In this document: positions 12,628 to 25,408 of the stretch, piece by piece
How positions within the stretch are numbered: the first letter of the stretch is position 1
Layout: each line of letters starts with the position of its first letter
DNA from: Diplocarpon mali
Taxonomy: Eukaryota > Ascomycota > Leotiomycetes > Helotiales > Drepanopezizaceae
NCBI GenBank assembly: GCA_024741835.1
Contig: JAENRP010000088.1
Location: 62,001 to 126,000 of the forward strand
Length of the DNA stretch: 64,000 bases
Reading direction: 5' to 3'
Program-made: the position numbers and the translations under genes
Notes under the pieces: model-generated
The model's input: the letters and a program-made list of their open reading frames with translations, nothing else
Database searches by the model: none
What the model was told of the DNA's origin: nothing

Positions 12628-14610
12628 TATAAGGCAGAGCTACTCAAGGCCTAGAAAATAGTATATATATATATAGATCATAAAGCCCTTAAGTACTTTA
12701 TAATAACTAAGGACTTAATAGCCTAGTAGGCTTGCTAGGCGGAGTTCTTCGCTAACTTTAACTTCCTTATTATATACCAAATAGGTATAACGAATACGCT
12801 AGCTGATACACTCTTATATTAAGACTAAGAGCTGACCCCTCTTAAGGCCAGGAAACGAGCTTTATACTACTAGCAGCTCTTACCTAATGATAAGCTCTCT
12901 ATAGAAGTACTCGCTACTAAAGGCAATTCTACTCCTAGGCCCGGCCTATGAGTAACGATTGTGCCTATCTTACTAATAGAGGCACCTGCCGACCCGACGT
13001 CTAGGGTCGAGTATGATATAGCGAATTACTATATTATCGACGAGGTTATTTAAGCTAATAAGACCTCCCTTAAGCTATAGAAGTTCTAAGATAAAGCGTA
13101 GAGTCATAGCCTTAATTATAAACTTAGCTAAGGCAAACTCTTCTTTTAAGGTAGACTTATTATACTATCTTAACCTTTTAAACTATAGATAGCCTTAATT
13201 CGTTATATATATAAGTAACCTTGCGTTGTATACGCTAGAATCGGGAAAATAAGACTTTTAATAAGAAGAAAATACTATTAAAAAAGCCTTAGCAGCGATA
13301 TTAGCACTTATATCTAGAACTATTATTATTTGAGAATAAAAGCTTATTATAATAAGACCCCCGGTTTCCTATAACCCTTGCTAATTCCTAAATGAGCTTA
13401 CTAATACTTAATAATGGATTTTATAAAGCTTCCGCTTAACGAACTCAGCTATAACTTTGCACTAGTAATAATAGACCGATTGTTAAAGAAGGTAGTATCG
13501 ATCCTATGCTATAAGACGGTTGATGCAAAAGGCCTTAGAGAGTTATTTTTAATTTATTAAATACGCTATTTCAGTATACCCGACTTAATTCTATTAGATA
13601 GAGGCGCCCAATTCGTCTTTACCTTTTAGAAAGAACTCTATTAGATACTAAGTATAAAGGTTAAGCTAACTATAGCTTATAACCCTAATATCGATAGCTA
13701 AACTGAGATTATAAACTAGTACTTAAAATAATACCTTAGACTGTTCTACTTATACTATTAAGACAATTAGAGTCGTCTCTTACCTTTAATAGATATTGCC
13801 TAATTAACCTTACCTTATAAATCGCTAGGGTAAATTTCCCCTTTCCAAGTGCTAAACGGCTATAAAGCTCGCTCCTTTTGGAATTTAATTAACCTAAAGC
13901 CTTTATAGATAGCAACTGAAAGAGTAAATCGTAAAATAGCGCTTTGTATAGCTACTAGAGCTTAAAAAGTAGTCTAATTCGCTCAATCATCTCTCTAAGT
14001 ATAATAGGCTAAAATGAAATAGCTCGCAGACCTCTACCGCTAGCCAATTGATTAGACTATAGGAGATAATATACTAATTAGTATTAAAAACTGGAAGCTC
14101 GATCGGCCGAGCCGGAAGCTCTTTAATAAGTAGTATAGTCTAGTAAAAGTACTAGAAAAGCTAAGAGAAAGCTAGAAGCTATAATTGCCCGATTCGCTCT
14201 ATTCGATCTACCCTATTTTCTACTTGCACTTACTGCGTAAATACATTCCTAACCCCCTACTAAGATAAGTTCAGGAACCTCCTGCTCTAATTAAAGTACT
14301 ACTAGAATAAGAGGAGTAGAAGATAGAAGCAATAATTAGATCTTATATTCGAGCTCAGAAGCTTAAATATTAGATTAAGTAGAAAGGAGCTAATAAAGAC
14401 CTTAAATAGTACCTATACTCTAATGCTATAATAGCGCCGCATACTATTCGAGATTTCCATTTAAAAAACGTTTAAGCTAAGGGGCTATTAAGGGCGCTAT
14501 CAAGCTAGCTTAGGTCATATAATAATAGAGTTAACGATTATAAGGACCTAGAGGATAATACGCCTATAGATATAACTACGCAGGCGCAGTTTTTCAAAGG
14601 GGGAGGGTAG
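12628..14610 (+). mobile_element. Ty3/Gypsy chromovirus: RNase H end, integrase, chromodomain
   Basis: Continues the Gypsy pol interrupted at 4,825. The plus frame reads, with RIP stops, the RNase H end (TDHKALKYF-like, about 12,680), then the integrase core (about 13.4-13.8 kb: LTMDFIKLPLNE-like, DLILLDRGAQFVFTF, and TIAYNPNIDS with the following TEIIN), then a GPY-like segment (IKNWKLDRPSRKL) and a chromodomain-like tail (IKVLLE..EE..IEAIIRS to the RDFHLKNV end) at about 14.0-14.5 kb. A purine-rich tract, AAAGGGGGAGGG, at about 14,596-14,607 immediately precedes the LTR, as expected for the 3' polypurine primer. No frame is intact. Confidence 0.85.
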
Positions 14611-14864
14611 TATTACAGCCGCATTACATACATATCACGTAAACGGTTATATTATATATCGAAGTCAGGTACACGCTAAGGTAGCAAGGTGGCTAGATCA
14701 CGTGCACGCTAGCGAAGCACCTATACTTATTCTAGAAGAGCTCTACTAGAGACTCTCTCTTCTTCTTCATCTTTTCTTCTCAATTACATAGCGTACCTCT
14801 TAAGGTAATACAGTCAGCGTCATTCAATTCTCGCCTTCTATACGCTTAAGAGCAAGTTGTAACA
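14611..14864 (+). repeat. Gypsy 3' LTR (about 254 bp)
   Basis: Starts TATTACAG directly after the polypurine tract, a RIP-altered TGTTACAG, and ends TTGTAACA, giving inverted TGTTACA/TGTAACA termini typical of fungal Gypsy LTRs. Its partner lies outside the window, so the borders rest on the termini and the polypurine tract only. Confidence 0.65.
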
Positions 14865-17800
14865 CTATATTCTTCTCAACTATATGCAGATAAGAGTTCT
14901 AGTCGGATAGACACCTATTGCTTAGCTTCGTACTTTTAAAAACTCCGCATACGATTCCTTTATCAATCGTCTTATTTAGCTATATAAGCTTTTTAAGCGC
15001 ATACCTCCTTATAGTATTATCCGCTATTAGCTAAGCGTCTTTTAGGATTCTAGCTTTATAGATATATAAGTCAGTATAAGGTAAGTCTTTAAGACTTATA
15101 GAATTGACTTATCAATATATATAAAGAAGCAGTTGCACTACTTTAAGCTGCTCTAAAGGTATATACAATTTAAAGTTTAATACTAATAACCTTACCTAGG
15201 CTTCTAGGATATTATTTAAGATATCTTCTAAAGGCAGTTGTATAACCTTATACTTTATATAATACCTTGGATTCTTCGTTAGGCTGCTAATACTTATATA
15301 ATTTAATAATATAGCTAAGAGGCCTAGTAGAGCTAAAGGTTATAGTATGATTCTAGCACTCTAAGATCCTAAGTAGTTACTCCTAGCTTATAATAGAGCA
15401 TATTCCTTTCTAAGTTAGAGTAGCTTTAATAGGGCTAATGACTTATCTATTTCAGTCCCTTTATAACTAGATTCGCCTTTGAATCTGCTAAATGCTAGGT
15501 TTAGCATTATAGTATTTATAACGCCCTTTATAAGGCGTTCCTAGTAATTCAGTTTTTTAACTTAGTTACTATATATTTGTTTAGGTCAGTCGCAGTCTCT
15601 AAATCTGAGGTATCTATATTTTCTTTAGACTCTAATAATATATTATTATTTTGCTCATCTTTATCTATTATCTCTTAATTAGAGTTGCTATCTTTAAACT
15701 TGATTATAAGGTTCTCGATACTCCTTTAAGAGACGGCCTTTAGATGTAGAATAAGGTTTAAGGGTTTAGATAGCTTATAAAGAGGCCCTTGGAGTGTTAT
15801 AGGCTTTTCTGTTCCAGTCCTTCTAATAACTAAAGAGCTCTTATAGATATCTATTTTAGCAAAGACTATATATAGCCAAGGGAGTCCTAGTAGAAGACTT
15901 AACTCTATATCCTTTAGCCTAGTGCTAAGTTATATAAATGAATAGACCTTTTGCCAAATGTCCTTAACTCTTATATTAAAGGAGATAAAACTATCTAAGT
16001 AATGCATTTGCCTATCTGCTATTCTATAGCTAACTCTAAAGAAGCCTTATAAGTTTAAGGTCTCCTTTTTCAATCTCAACTTCTGCTATAAAGCAGGCGA
16101 TATAATTAGAATATTAGACCCTTGATCTATAAAGTATATGCTTAATAGCAAATTTATAATAGCTGTCTTTCCTCTTTCCTTAACCCTAATAGCCGTAGGA
16201 ATCTTCTAAGCCTTATTATCCGGATGGATCCGTAGGGCAATTTAGGCTAGCTAAGCTCTAATAACTATATTTTAATATAGTAATATTCCTGATTCCGCCT
16301 TCTTTAATATAGGTAAGTTAATAGAAGGTATCGATTTCTTAGCGCTCTTCTTTTGGTTCTTATAAGTCAATAGCTTTCTGAACTCTTTAGCGCCTTTAGG
16401 AGAAGTCTGCATAAACTCTAATAGATTTAAAAGGACCTGGATTCGCTCTATTAGTGCCTAGTAGTTTATAGGTCCTAATCCTTCCCTCCTTATAATTGCC
16501 TTAAGCTATCTAAGCTTTCTTTCTCTATCCTTTGCCTTTATCCTTAAAAAGGGTTAATGAACTGCCTTAGCTTCTTTATCTATAAAGACTTCCTCTTCGC
16601 TTAGGGTTTGAACTCTGACCCTTTTCTTAGCCTTAGCTCTAGCCGCATTTAAATAGACGTTAGGAGAATTCTCGCTCTCTTCCTTTAGCTTAAGACTATC
16701 TACCCTATAGACTAGTGACTTGAGCTCTACCGGTCTCGCATCTCTAATATAGCTATTAAGCTTAGCTTACCTACTTAAGAGCTAAGTATATTCCTTTAAC
16801 GAAATGCTACTGACTTTAGAGTTCGGGATTAAGGCTCTATTCGACTTTTCTAATATTATAGCCTTAGCTCTTAAGTTAGTAGTATTAAATAGTATCTAAG
16901 GAGGCTCTAGGGCATTACTTCCTACGATATATCTAAGTTTGTTCTAAAGCTCTGCGTAATAAGTAGTAATATTTTAATTCGAATAGATAATAGCCTTTAA
17001 ATAAGATCTCTCTTAATAAGGCAAAAGGGCATTAGGATATGCCCTCTTTATATAGCCGCAAATGCCATAGTCTATATAAAGTACTCTATCTCTTGCCGAG
17101 TTATAGGTCACTATTCTATTAATAAAAGGGTTCTAAGAGTCTGCGGCCGGCCTTAATAGTAGAAAGTGTTATATTCCTTTTCCTTATACAGCCCTAAGTC
17201 CCCTGCTAGCACTTGACCCAACTTGAGAATAAGGGTACCTGCTATTATAAGAATTATACTAATTATATATATGCTAGGCATCTTACTGCCTTCCTAAGCT
17301 TTAAGGAGCTCTGTTATCTAATTGGTTTAATAAAGCTTGTATGCCTTAAGAACTAAATAATAAGGACTAAGCTATTAGCGCCTATCTTATTTAGTAAGTT
17401 TAAGTAACTTAAGGCTAAGGGTCTTAAGCTTTAGGCTTATTATCTGACTAAGGCTATTATTAAAAAGTATATTAATGCTTATTCTAAGTAGCTAAAGCTA
17501 TAACGGCCGGGATACTAGCATAGTGCTTAACGTAACTCTCGAGCTTTTAATAGTATTTACGTATTTCAATCTCGGCTTCAACCTTCTCTTAAGTTCTAAT
17601 AGACTTTTAAGAGTAGTATAAAACCTTATATATCTTTTAAAGGCATAGGATAAGCAAGGCATTATTATTAAGTGTATAAAACTAAAGCTTATTATCTAGC
17701 ACGCCTTTAATAAATGCTAGGGTGACTAAAGTCAGAATATATCGATTGGAGTCCTTTTGCATATAACTTAGGTCGAATGCTTAAGCCTTATCTAAGTCCT

Positions 17801-19437
17801 TAACCCTAATCCACTTTAAGAGTTCCGCAGTCTTTAAGTAGTATATTATAAGGGTTTTGTTCTCCCTTTATATTAGATTAGTTATATCGATTATAATATC
17901 TATCTCTTTAACTAAGCAGTTATTATTAAGGTACTGGCACTTTAGCTACTTAATGACTTCTTTCTTCTACTCTTCTAATACTATAGACCTATTTGCTATA
18001 ATAGCTTTTATATAAGGATAGGATTAAAACTTCTTAAAGGCCTTCTTATAAAGAAGAATTAAGATAGCCCTTAGATATATAGGAGTAAGCAAAAAGGGCT
18101 ATCCCTTAACCTCGAAGTTATAGTCGAATTAGTCTAACTATAACTCTATAGGTATTTTACTATCGAAGTCTTAATATCTTTCGAATTTAAGTAGCTTTAA
18201 GGATGCTATATCTACCTTCTAAGCTTAAGTAAGGTTTAAGGTAATTGCTTTAAAGATCTTTCGCTTAATAGGTAAGACCTTAAGGGTCTTTTAATCAATA
18301 AGCTAGGCGTATAGGCTTTAAGTAAGGTATTCCTTTAGTTAAAAGGTCTTTGATCCGATCCCTAAGAGCGTAAGTAGCTTATAGCTTCTTAGTTCCTTAG
18401 GAAACTCCTATCCGAAATATACTACTAATAGTAATAGGCTTTTCTTAAACGTTATCTTAACTTACGTTTGAGTTTCTATACTTTCCTTAACTCTTTAATT
18501 AGATATTTGAACCTCTATTAACCTTCCTTCTCTTTCTTATAAGGTTTTAAATAATTCCTTATCTTAAGAAGGGCCTACTAATATTTGCAATTCTTCTTTA
18601 AAGCTCTGCTCCTATAAGGGTAGGGAAAGAGTACTATTAGGTACAATTATAGTAATATTAAGGATTTGGTTTATTAGCTCTTAAAATAAGGTATTTACTT
18701 CTAAAGAGTTATTTAAATACTTATCTAAGTTTAAAGGCTTATATAATAGCGCTTTATAAGGTATTAAGCGTTCCTTAGTAGATCTATCTGCAAGGCTATC
18801 TAGCTTTAATAAATATAGAGCTATAATATCTATTATATATTATATAATATTGTAAAGTATTAATAGTCTAGCAGAGGTTCCTATATCAGATCTTCTATTT
18901 TAATAACCAGATTTAGTAACTTTAAGTACTAGGAGGTACGCTTCCTAAGTTCGGAATGCAAGTATAAGTCTAAGTGCAAAGGGGGTATGACGTAGTATAG
19001 TGTTTAAGTTACGTTTTAGGTATAGCAAGTGGCCCTATGCCTAGTTAAGGTTAGCAAATAAGTAGATATATCTCTTAAGGCCCTTTAAGGGCTGAATCTA
19101 ATATTTGCTTTTATAAAGTGCAGATTTATATAATTAATAGTAATCTATCCTTAGTAAACGTTAGACAGGTGCCGTTTGTATAATAGTAGCTATAGCCGCT
19201 AGGTAGAATCGACGCATTATTGAGTTTCGATTTGTATAAATGCATTATATAGCCCTACGCTTAAACCTTAAGTTATTCGTATCAATTGAGAACGCATTTA
19301 AATTAAAGATATTATATAGCATTTTCTCATCCCTGCGTAAGGCGCTAGTAAAGGGCATATATCTATAGCTATATAATAGTGGTTGATTGATCTAGAAGAA
19401 GAGGAGAGAAGCTATAGAAGAAGCTCTTATAACCACA
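14865..19437 (-). mobile_element. RIP-degraded Gag-protease retroelement, RT not seen
   Basis: The minus frame reads, with many stops, a Gag-like region (about 18.35-17.2 kb, e.g. PIYLRAILILLYKKAFKKF), a zinc knuckle of the CYICGIKGC type near 17.06 kb, a long charged linker, and a retropepsin-like stretch (about 16.15-15.85 kb; IDQGSNILIISPAL, a DQG in place of the DTG/DSG active site, and LLLGLPWL). This matches fungal Ty3/Gypsy Gag-Pro. I see no RT before the segment meets the Gypsy LTR at 14,864. The right end begins TGTGGTTATAAG on the minus strand at 19,437, where the composition changes sharply, so this is taken as its 5' terminus. LTR length was not resolved. Confidence 0.65.
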
Positions 19438-19444
19438 GGGTCCG

Positions 19445-21060
19445 TGCGCCAAAGGCGCCAGTTACGTAATCCACACCACAAGGTCCTCTGCTCAAGCAAA
19501 ACCTCGTACTCAAACTCCCTCACCCCAAGTCATACGCCTTGATAAAGCCATACGTCTTCTGGTGGTTCTTCTCATAGAATGCCTCGTTCCCCAGCGACCA
19601 CATGATCGCGCACGCGTGGTTCTTGTGCCGCGTCACGGCCTGCCTCGCACGATCCACATACGCATCCTCTCAGTCCGGATTGTCCGATATCCAGCGCGCG
19701 GGATTGCGCGAGCGAAGATCGACTTTCTCCTCGCTTGTCGGCCGGGACAGATCTCTCGTCGATCGCCCCGAAACCGTGGCATTCCAGGTCGCACTCATCC
19801 ATCACCCACAAGCCCAACTCATCCGCCAGGGCGTACAACCGATGTCGTTCGGTAGGTGGGAGGTACGGATGGCGATTATGTTGTGCGATTTCATGATCAG
19901 GAAGTCCTTTTCAAATCTTCGTAGGGCACGGCGCGCCCATGTTCAGGGTGATGTTCGTGGCGGTTCACGCCGCGGAACTTTACCGATTTACCGTTCACAA
20001 GATGCCGTCTTTGAGCTCAGCAGATCGGAAGCCGACACGTTGCTGGATGGAGCAGTCTGGCGTTGAGAGCGCTAGCTGGTACAGGTACGGTGTCTCTGCT
20101 GCCCATTGCCTGAGGTTCTGGATGGGGATCTCCAAGACTGTCTTCAGAGGGCTGGACTGTGAGGCGCTGGCCAGCGTGTCACTTGACTCGTCGAGGAGCT
20201 TCAGGTCAATTTGAGCATTAGCACTCAGCCCAACTCGGACTGAAAGCATAGCGTCTTGATGGTCGGCGTTGAAGATTGTTTGGACCTGGAAGGATGTGGA
20301 CTTGAGGCGATGTCAGGAGGTTGACGTCTGAAGATCTCGCTTAGCCACCACTGATCCTGGGCGAAGTCGGATATGTATACAGATATATATATTACGCGAG
20401 GATTCTGTCTTTCCTGAGCCTTACCTGGTCCTCGGCATAGCTGCCATAGCAAAACTGGTACACCTGCACAGCAAGTGTGTTCTATCCATCGCGATCGACT
20501 TAAAGAGAAAATGTCAAACTCGGACGGGTTTCTCGATCCCTGGGAGGTTCCAACGGCTTTCGCATTGACCCAGAAATCAACCCCCTGAAATCTGAGCCTA
20601 CATTGACGATCTTTGAATGACTTTGGCAGGGTGAAAGTCCGAATATAACTTCCCGTCTCATCGTCGCCGTACGGCACGTGCGGCGGATCCACAGGGAACG
20701 GATAGATGACATTCGTATAACTGCCTATTGTCAGATTCGCAAACCCAGCAGATGATAATCGATGCGAACGATAGACAGACTGAGGACCCTTCCCATACCC
20801 TTGCATCTGCCACATCCCTGGGACCAGAATATTCCCCCAGTTCCCCGCATCGAATTTTGGATCGTAGAAGTCCTCAGGGGCATCGGATGGGCCCTTAACC
20901 ACATTGAACTTCCACGTCCCCGACAGCGAGAGCTTTCTGGCTTTCTCGTTGTCACGTGTCAGTGCTTCAGCCGGGGTATCATAGGTCGAATGAGGATCGC
21001 GGTGGCAGCGTGTTGCGGTGGATGATTTCTAGGTTACTCCAGTCTGTAGGAGAGCTGGGG
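19445..21060 (-). pseudogene. GH2 beta-galactosidase, truncated and frameshifted
   Basis: Minus-strand pieces of one family 2 glycosidase appear in order across frames: the N-terminal DWSNLEIIHRNTLPPRSSF (about 21,040-20,990), the sugar-binding domain with GNILVPGMWQMQGYGKGPQ and TGSYIRTFTLP (20,902-20,550), DQWWLSEIFR (about 20,350), the barrel segment ADELGLWVMDECDLECHGF (about 19,830-19,770), and WSLGNEAFYEKNH (about 19,600-19,550), which holds the acid/base Glu of LacZ-type enzymes. The family hydrolyses terminal beta-D-galactosides and is about 1,000 residues long. Everything after the acid/base, including the nucleophile Glu and the C-terminal domains, is missing at the transposon border. 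Several frame changes and stops exist beyond the plausible intron near 20,350-20,430. It is certainly non-functional as read. Confidence 0.85.
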
Positions 21061-21390
21061 AAAGTGTGTGCGCCTACCATCCTGATGCTATGGATTTTTG
21101 TAGGTCTAGGAGAGAATAATGAGATCTCGACGAAGCCGTCGGAATTGAGGAAGAGAAAGAGGAGCGCCTGGATGATGAAGTTCGGATTCTTTCATGAAGA
21201 AACGGCATTCTGAATGACGGGATGGGGCGGGGCAAAGAGGGGTAGTTCGTGAGCTACGAAGAACAAGAGGTTGCTTGTAGTTCCTTCGAGGTATCCAACT
21301 AGTTTTGGGAGCGAGAATCACCTTGTATCGCCTGCGTACCTGCGACTCACGTGATTCTCCATACTAGATGGGGGTGGAATGGAGTGGGAA

Positions 21391-21541
21391 ACAAGGTACT
21401 GTGCAATCTGTCGCAGAAGCAAAACAAATCCAGAACTGTACTTCCTCGTATCATCTCTGGATCGGGCTATACAAGAGCAGGTTTGCAAGGTTAAATATAC
21501 TGTCATGTGGTGTTTGCTCGGCCTGCAACGAAGTACCTTGT
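21391..21541. repeat. MITE-like foldback element, copy 1
   Basis: A 151-bp segment with perfect 10-bp inverted ends, ACAAGGTACT/AGTACCTTGT, and inner inverted arms at 21,409-21,433 (diverged) and 21,505-21,534. The arms match the core CGCAGGCCAAACAAACACCA shared with copies at 32,780 and 38,180. Right-arm flanking sequence (GGTTTGCAAGGTTAAATATA) also matches copy 3 in reverse complement. No coding capacity. No target-site duplication was recognised. Confidence 0.6.
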
Positions 21542-23821
21542 AGGTCGACACACGCTTTCCGCCAGAACTACCTATCAAGGTGCTCATTCCCGGAGTATCT
21601 CTTCCCAAGTACAGTGGACCAAACCGAACATTCTACCGAGGTTCGGCGGCCAAGTGTCGTCCCTGGTCTTCTTAGTATGATCTAGTTCTACTTGCAAATA
21701 CACCATAATACCAAGGTGGGGAAAGTACGAAGTGCATCGGTCAAGTTCGAAATTACAAGTATTCTAATCTTTCTTCTAATTGGTTTTTCTATTACAGTCT
21801 GATTGAATCATGGTGTCAAAAATAGGTGTCCAGAGTCCTGATGTAGGAAGAGAAAAACACTTACCGCTGTACATCTTGCAACTTCTCATAGTACTAAGGG
21901 AGGCAAGCTGAATGTTTTTAAACCTTGAGTTTGAATAAAAGTATCAGCAATTCACATGTTTATTGATTCCTGCTCTAACATAAGTTGATGTTTTCTAATA
22001 TCGAGTAGAGTACTTTCATTTTCTAGCTATTCACTTGAAGCATTGCATTTTCCACCGATATTCTATTTCCCTGATAGTGGGCTGCTATTCTGTAGTTTTT
22101 TGATCCATTACACTGGAGATGAAAAAACCCAGGAGTATCCTTTAACCTCCTCTCGCATCCTCTCTTGCTCCTCGCTTCTGTGCTCGCCTCCCGCCGCCCC
22201 GCTTCCCGTCCCGGCCGTCCCGCCCGCCCGCACCCCACATCTAAAGAAGGGGGTTGGTAGCGGCGGGGTAAAGGCTAAGTTCCGGGTAAAAGTCGGGAGA
22301 TGGGGATCCAAGGGCAAAGCACTCGATCGGTTCTCCGCCTCTTCGTTCTATAGTATTGCCAATGCCAATGCTGTGCTTTCGTACGTATACACAGCAACCT
22401 TTTTTTTTTATTGAATCGCGGCCAAATGCCAATTCAGCCCGTCTGACGCCCCCTGACCTGGTATCTTAATGCAAGGTATTGTGCATGGACACCTGACCAG
22501 CTCATCAATGTCAAGGGCCCTGGATTTTTGTTGTTTTTGTAAGCTTCGGTGAACTCATCTCAATGTTTTAACGTAGTCTTCCAGCAATCTTCCAACGGTT
22601 CTTCGCCTGGTCTGGCCTCGTCTGCGCAGACTTCCAACTTCCGAGAAGGCGTTTGGCTGTGACGAGGGCGCTTACTGTGTAGAACGTATGTCCTGGAATG
22701 ATGAACCAGCTAGGTCGGCCCGAATAAGCCAAGTTGCTTCGCCTATGAAGCGCCAATATATGCTCAGGCCTAGGTGACATCAAGCTCGCTCTGAGCTCTA
22801 CTCGTAGAGCATCTAAGGCCGAGTCCGACGGGGGCACTTTTCCGTGCGATTGCCATAGAGATGCTGTGAATCATTATAGTTTAACTATAAGTTACTATCC
22901 ATAATGTACAAAAAGTACTGAAAATTCAGGTTGAACATGATTGCTACCCTGAGCATTTAATTTTTCAATATAATTTTGTATCTCGATTGTACAAATCTAA
23001 TCATGTACACCAATCTTAAACAATACGGCTTTATGTACTCTTTTGGTAGAAGCTCCTTTTCAAATCTAGCACATCTCCTCAAATAGTACCTCCACAACTG
23101 TTATTTCCGTCGACGCTTTCTTACTAGACTCTTCTCAATCCTTTCCAGTTGGCAGTACTTGTAAACGCCGTGAGATCAACACTTCCCTCGATTTGGTATA
23201 TTGACTTGCCATCTTCGATCTAATACTCCTGGTTTGTTACTTCTTTTGAATTAGTAATTACCTTGATCCAACGCTCGCTACATTGAACATCTTCCTTGAT
23301 TCGACGCCTTCAACGCTACCTGTGATTCGCCTCTTCACTTGATTCAACGTTTCCTCTCGTTCGATATCTCTGTCAATTTCAGTGCTGGAGAAAGATGCGA
23401 TGTTTAGTCGGAGATGGTTATTGGGAGCTGATATCAAAGTCGACCATCAGAACCGCTTTGAGCAAGAACGTTATAGGATTATACGTGATTGAAAAATGGA
23501 TTGATTTACAGTTGAGCCTCGGATCCACACGTACAAATCACAGCTGTTGACTATATACGTGACAGTTTTTGCGATACCGATTCCTCAGAGTCTGTAGCTT
23601 GAAAGAGGACTGTAGTAACTAACAATACCTAGAGATTGTTGACGTGATTGCTCCCACGTGGTTGGGAAGAGAAGCCAACTAGCTCAACGACACTTCCTGT
23701 CAACAAAAATTCAATAATAGACTCTCATACCGACGGAAAGTATCTCGTCACCCCCCTTCCCCCCCTCCCCCCAAATCCCCCAGAACTCCATCGCTACCAA
23801 GCACAATCGATAAGCGGCCTC
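21542..23821. other. Intergenic, no gene recognised
   Basis: Holds moderately AT-rich stretches (21.7-22.05 and 22.85-23.05 kb), a very C-rich pyrimidine tract at 22,150-22,240 that looks promoter-like but has no identified gene after it, and short degenerate GATTCGAC-type repeats at about 23,130-23,400. Open frames here are short and resemble nothing known. Confidence 0.6.
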
Positions 23822-25159
23822 CTAGACCACGCTGAAACCATCACTCTGCGCACTCCTCGACTGCCTCGAGTCGCGGCTGGCATCGTGGTACTCGACGCCC
23901 ACCGACGAGGTGACCTGGATGCCGGCGTGGCTGGCGTGCTTGGCCAGACTCTCCTCGGAGCTGTTGGACACGAGCGCCTCCTGCGCGGCGGCCTTGCTGG
24001 TGATGCGGCAGGTGGAGGAGGTGACGGCGAGCCGCTGCTTGCCGTCGCGCGACAGGTCGCAGAGCGTGTGGGCGTCGGGTGCGCCCGGGGCGCTGTCGCC
24101 GCCGTCGCCGCCACCGAAGAAGATGCGGAGCGACGGCGCGTTGGCGGCCATGATGGCGACCTCGAGCTCGATGCAGGACACGATGATGATCTTGCCGAGG
24201 GAGTGCGTGAAGTCAGTCATCCGCTGGAAGTCGCGGAGCACGGTCAGGCGCAGGATGGAGATGAGCACGACGATGCCGCCGAGGGAGACGATGCCGAGCA
24301 GCTGCAGGCGTCGGCGCCGCGAGATCTGGATCTTCCAGAGGGGCCGGATGGGCAGGACGACGATGCAGACGTCGGTCATGATGTTCTGGCTCGGTCAGCG
24401 GGGGCCGGAGGAGGTTGGTTGTCCATGAGAACGAAGATTTCCCCTCGACGGCGAGAGGCCGAGGCGAGGACGCGAACGTACCAAGGCTGCAGGGAGGAAG
24501 GCGAGGACTTTGTTGTCGACGCAGCGGACGCTGGGGTGCGCCGCCGGGTGGAACAATGCGTCGAGTGGCAGACACTGTAGGCAGTAGAGGAGCCACTGGG
24601 CGACTGTGAAGACGCAGTTGAGGCCGATGGTGCAGAACACCAGGGTGCGGAAGAGCTTGGTCGCAAAGCGGAGGTAGAAGAGGAGGAAGGCCATCTTGAT
24701 GATCCAGTGCATCAAGACGTAGTACATCTCCTCGACGAACAGGGCCTGCCCATGTCAGCGGGGGTCGCGGGTGGTCTCTGGGAGACGTACGGTGGTTAAC
24801 TTGGGAAGCCATTCGGGGTGAGATCGCATCACGACGTCGGTGTTTCTGGGACAGAGTCAGTTGGCCGTCGCCGAACGCAATGGTGCCGAGGGACTGACAA
24901 GCCGCCCCCGTAATGGAGGAAGTAGTACAGCAGGACCTGCTGGCCGCAGTTGAACAGCTACCATCGCGTCAGCGGTGCGCCGCGGAGAGCATCTATACAG
25001 GATCGGGCCTCGTACGAAGATCGAGGACATGCACCAGTCATCCCAGCCGAAGCTCTTCACGATGAAGCCGCGCGAGTAGATGCGAAGAAAGATGGTCAGA
25101 GTCGAGGTGATGAAGAAGATGGTCACGATGCCATAGCAAGCAGCCTGGAGCTGGACCAT
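23822..25159 (-). CDS. Fungal rhodopsin-domain (SAT4/PTH11-like) integral membrane protein
   Basis: Five exons, 25,159-25,016, 24,957-24,899, 24,845-24,791, 24,745-24,482 and 24,385-23,822, join through GT..AG introns into 361 residues. It starts in a membrane helix (YGIVTIFFITSTLTIFLRIYS), followed by the family signature GWDDWCM, then FVEEMYYVLMHWIIKMAFLLFYLRF and further helices. The last exon carries DVCIVVLPIRPLWKIQISRRRR and a basic/acidic cytoplasmic tail rich in Ser and Ala. Proteins of this family are plasma membrane proteins with about seven helices. Some (PTH11) take part in host-surface sensing, but most have no known ligand. The CFEM extracellular domain of some PTH11 proteins is absent. 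Exon phases all agree, which supports the model. No neighbour suggests a pathway. Confidence 0.85.
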
Positions 25160-25408
25160 CCTGGCTGGAGGACAGGAAGGGTAAACAGAGAACCGCAGAC
25201 GAGAGAGGCGTCTTGAAGGGTGAGAGCTGCAGAAGTTTCGACTCTGACAAAGTTGGCGATGCAGATACTGAAAAGCCCAGACTAGTCGTTGGATATTTCA
25301 GAACGATCTGCGGCCCTTGGGCTCGTCTCTGGGGTGATCTCGCACTGCCATTGAATGCCATCAGGAGAGACTAGTCGGACGGGGGGGGAAAGTCTGTTTT
25401 CACATACA

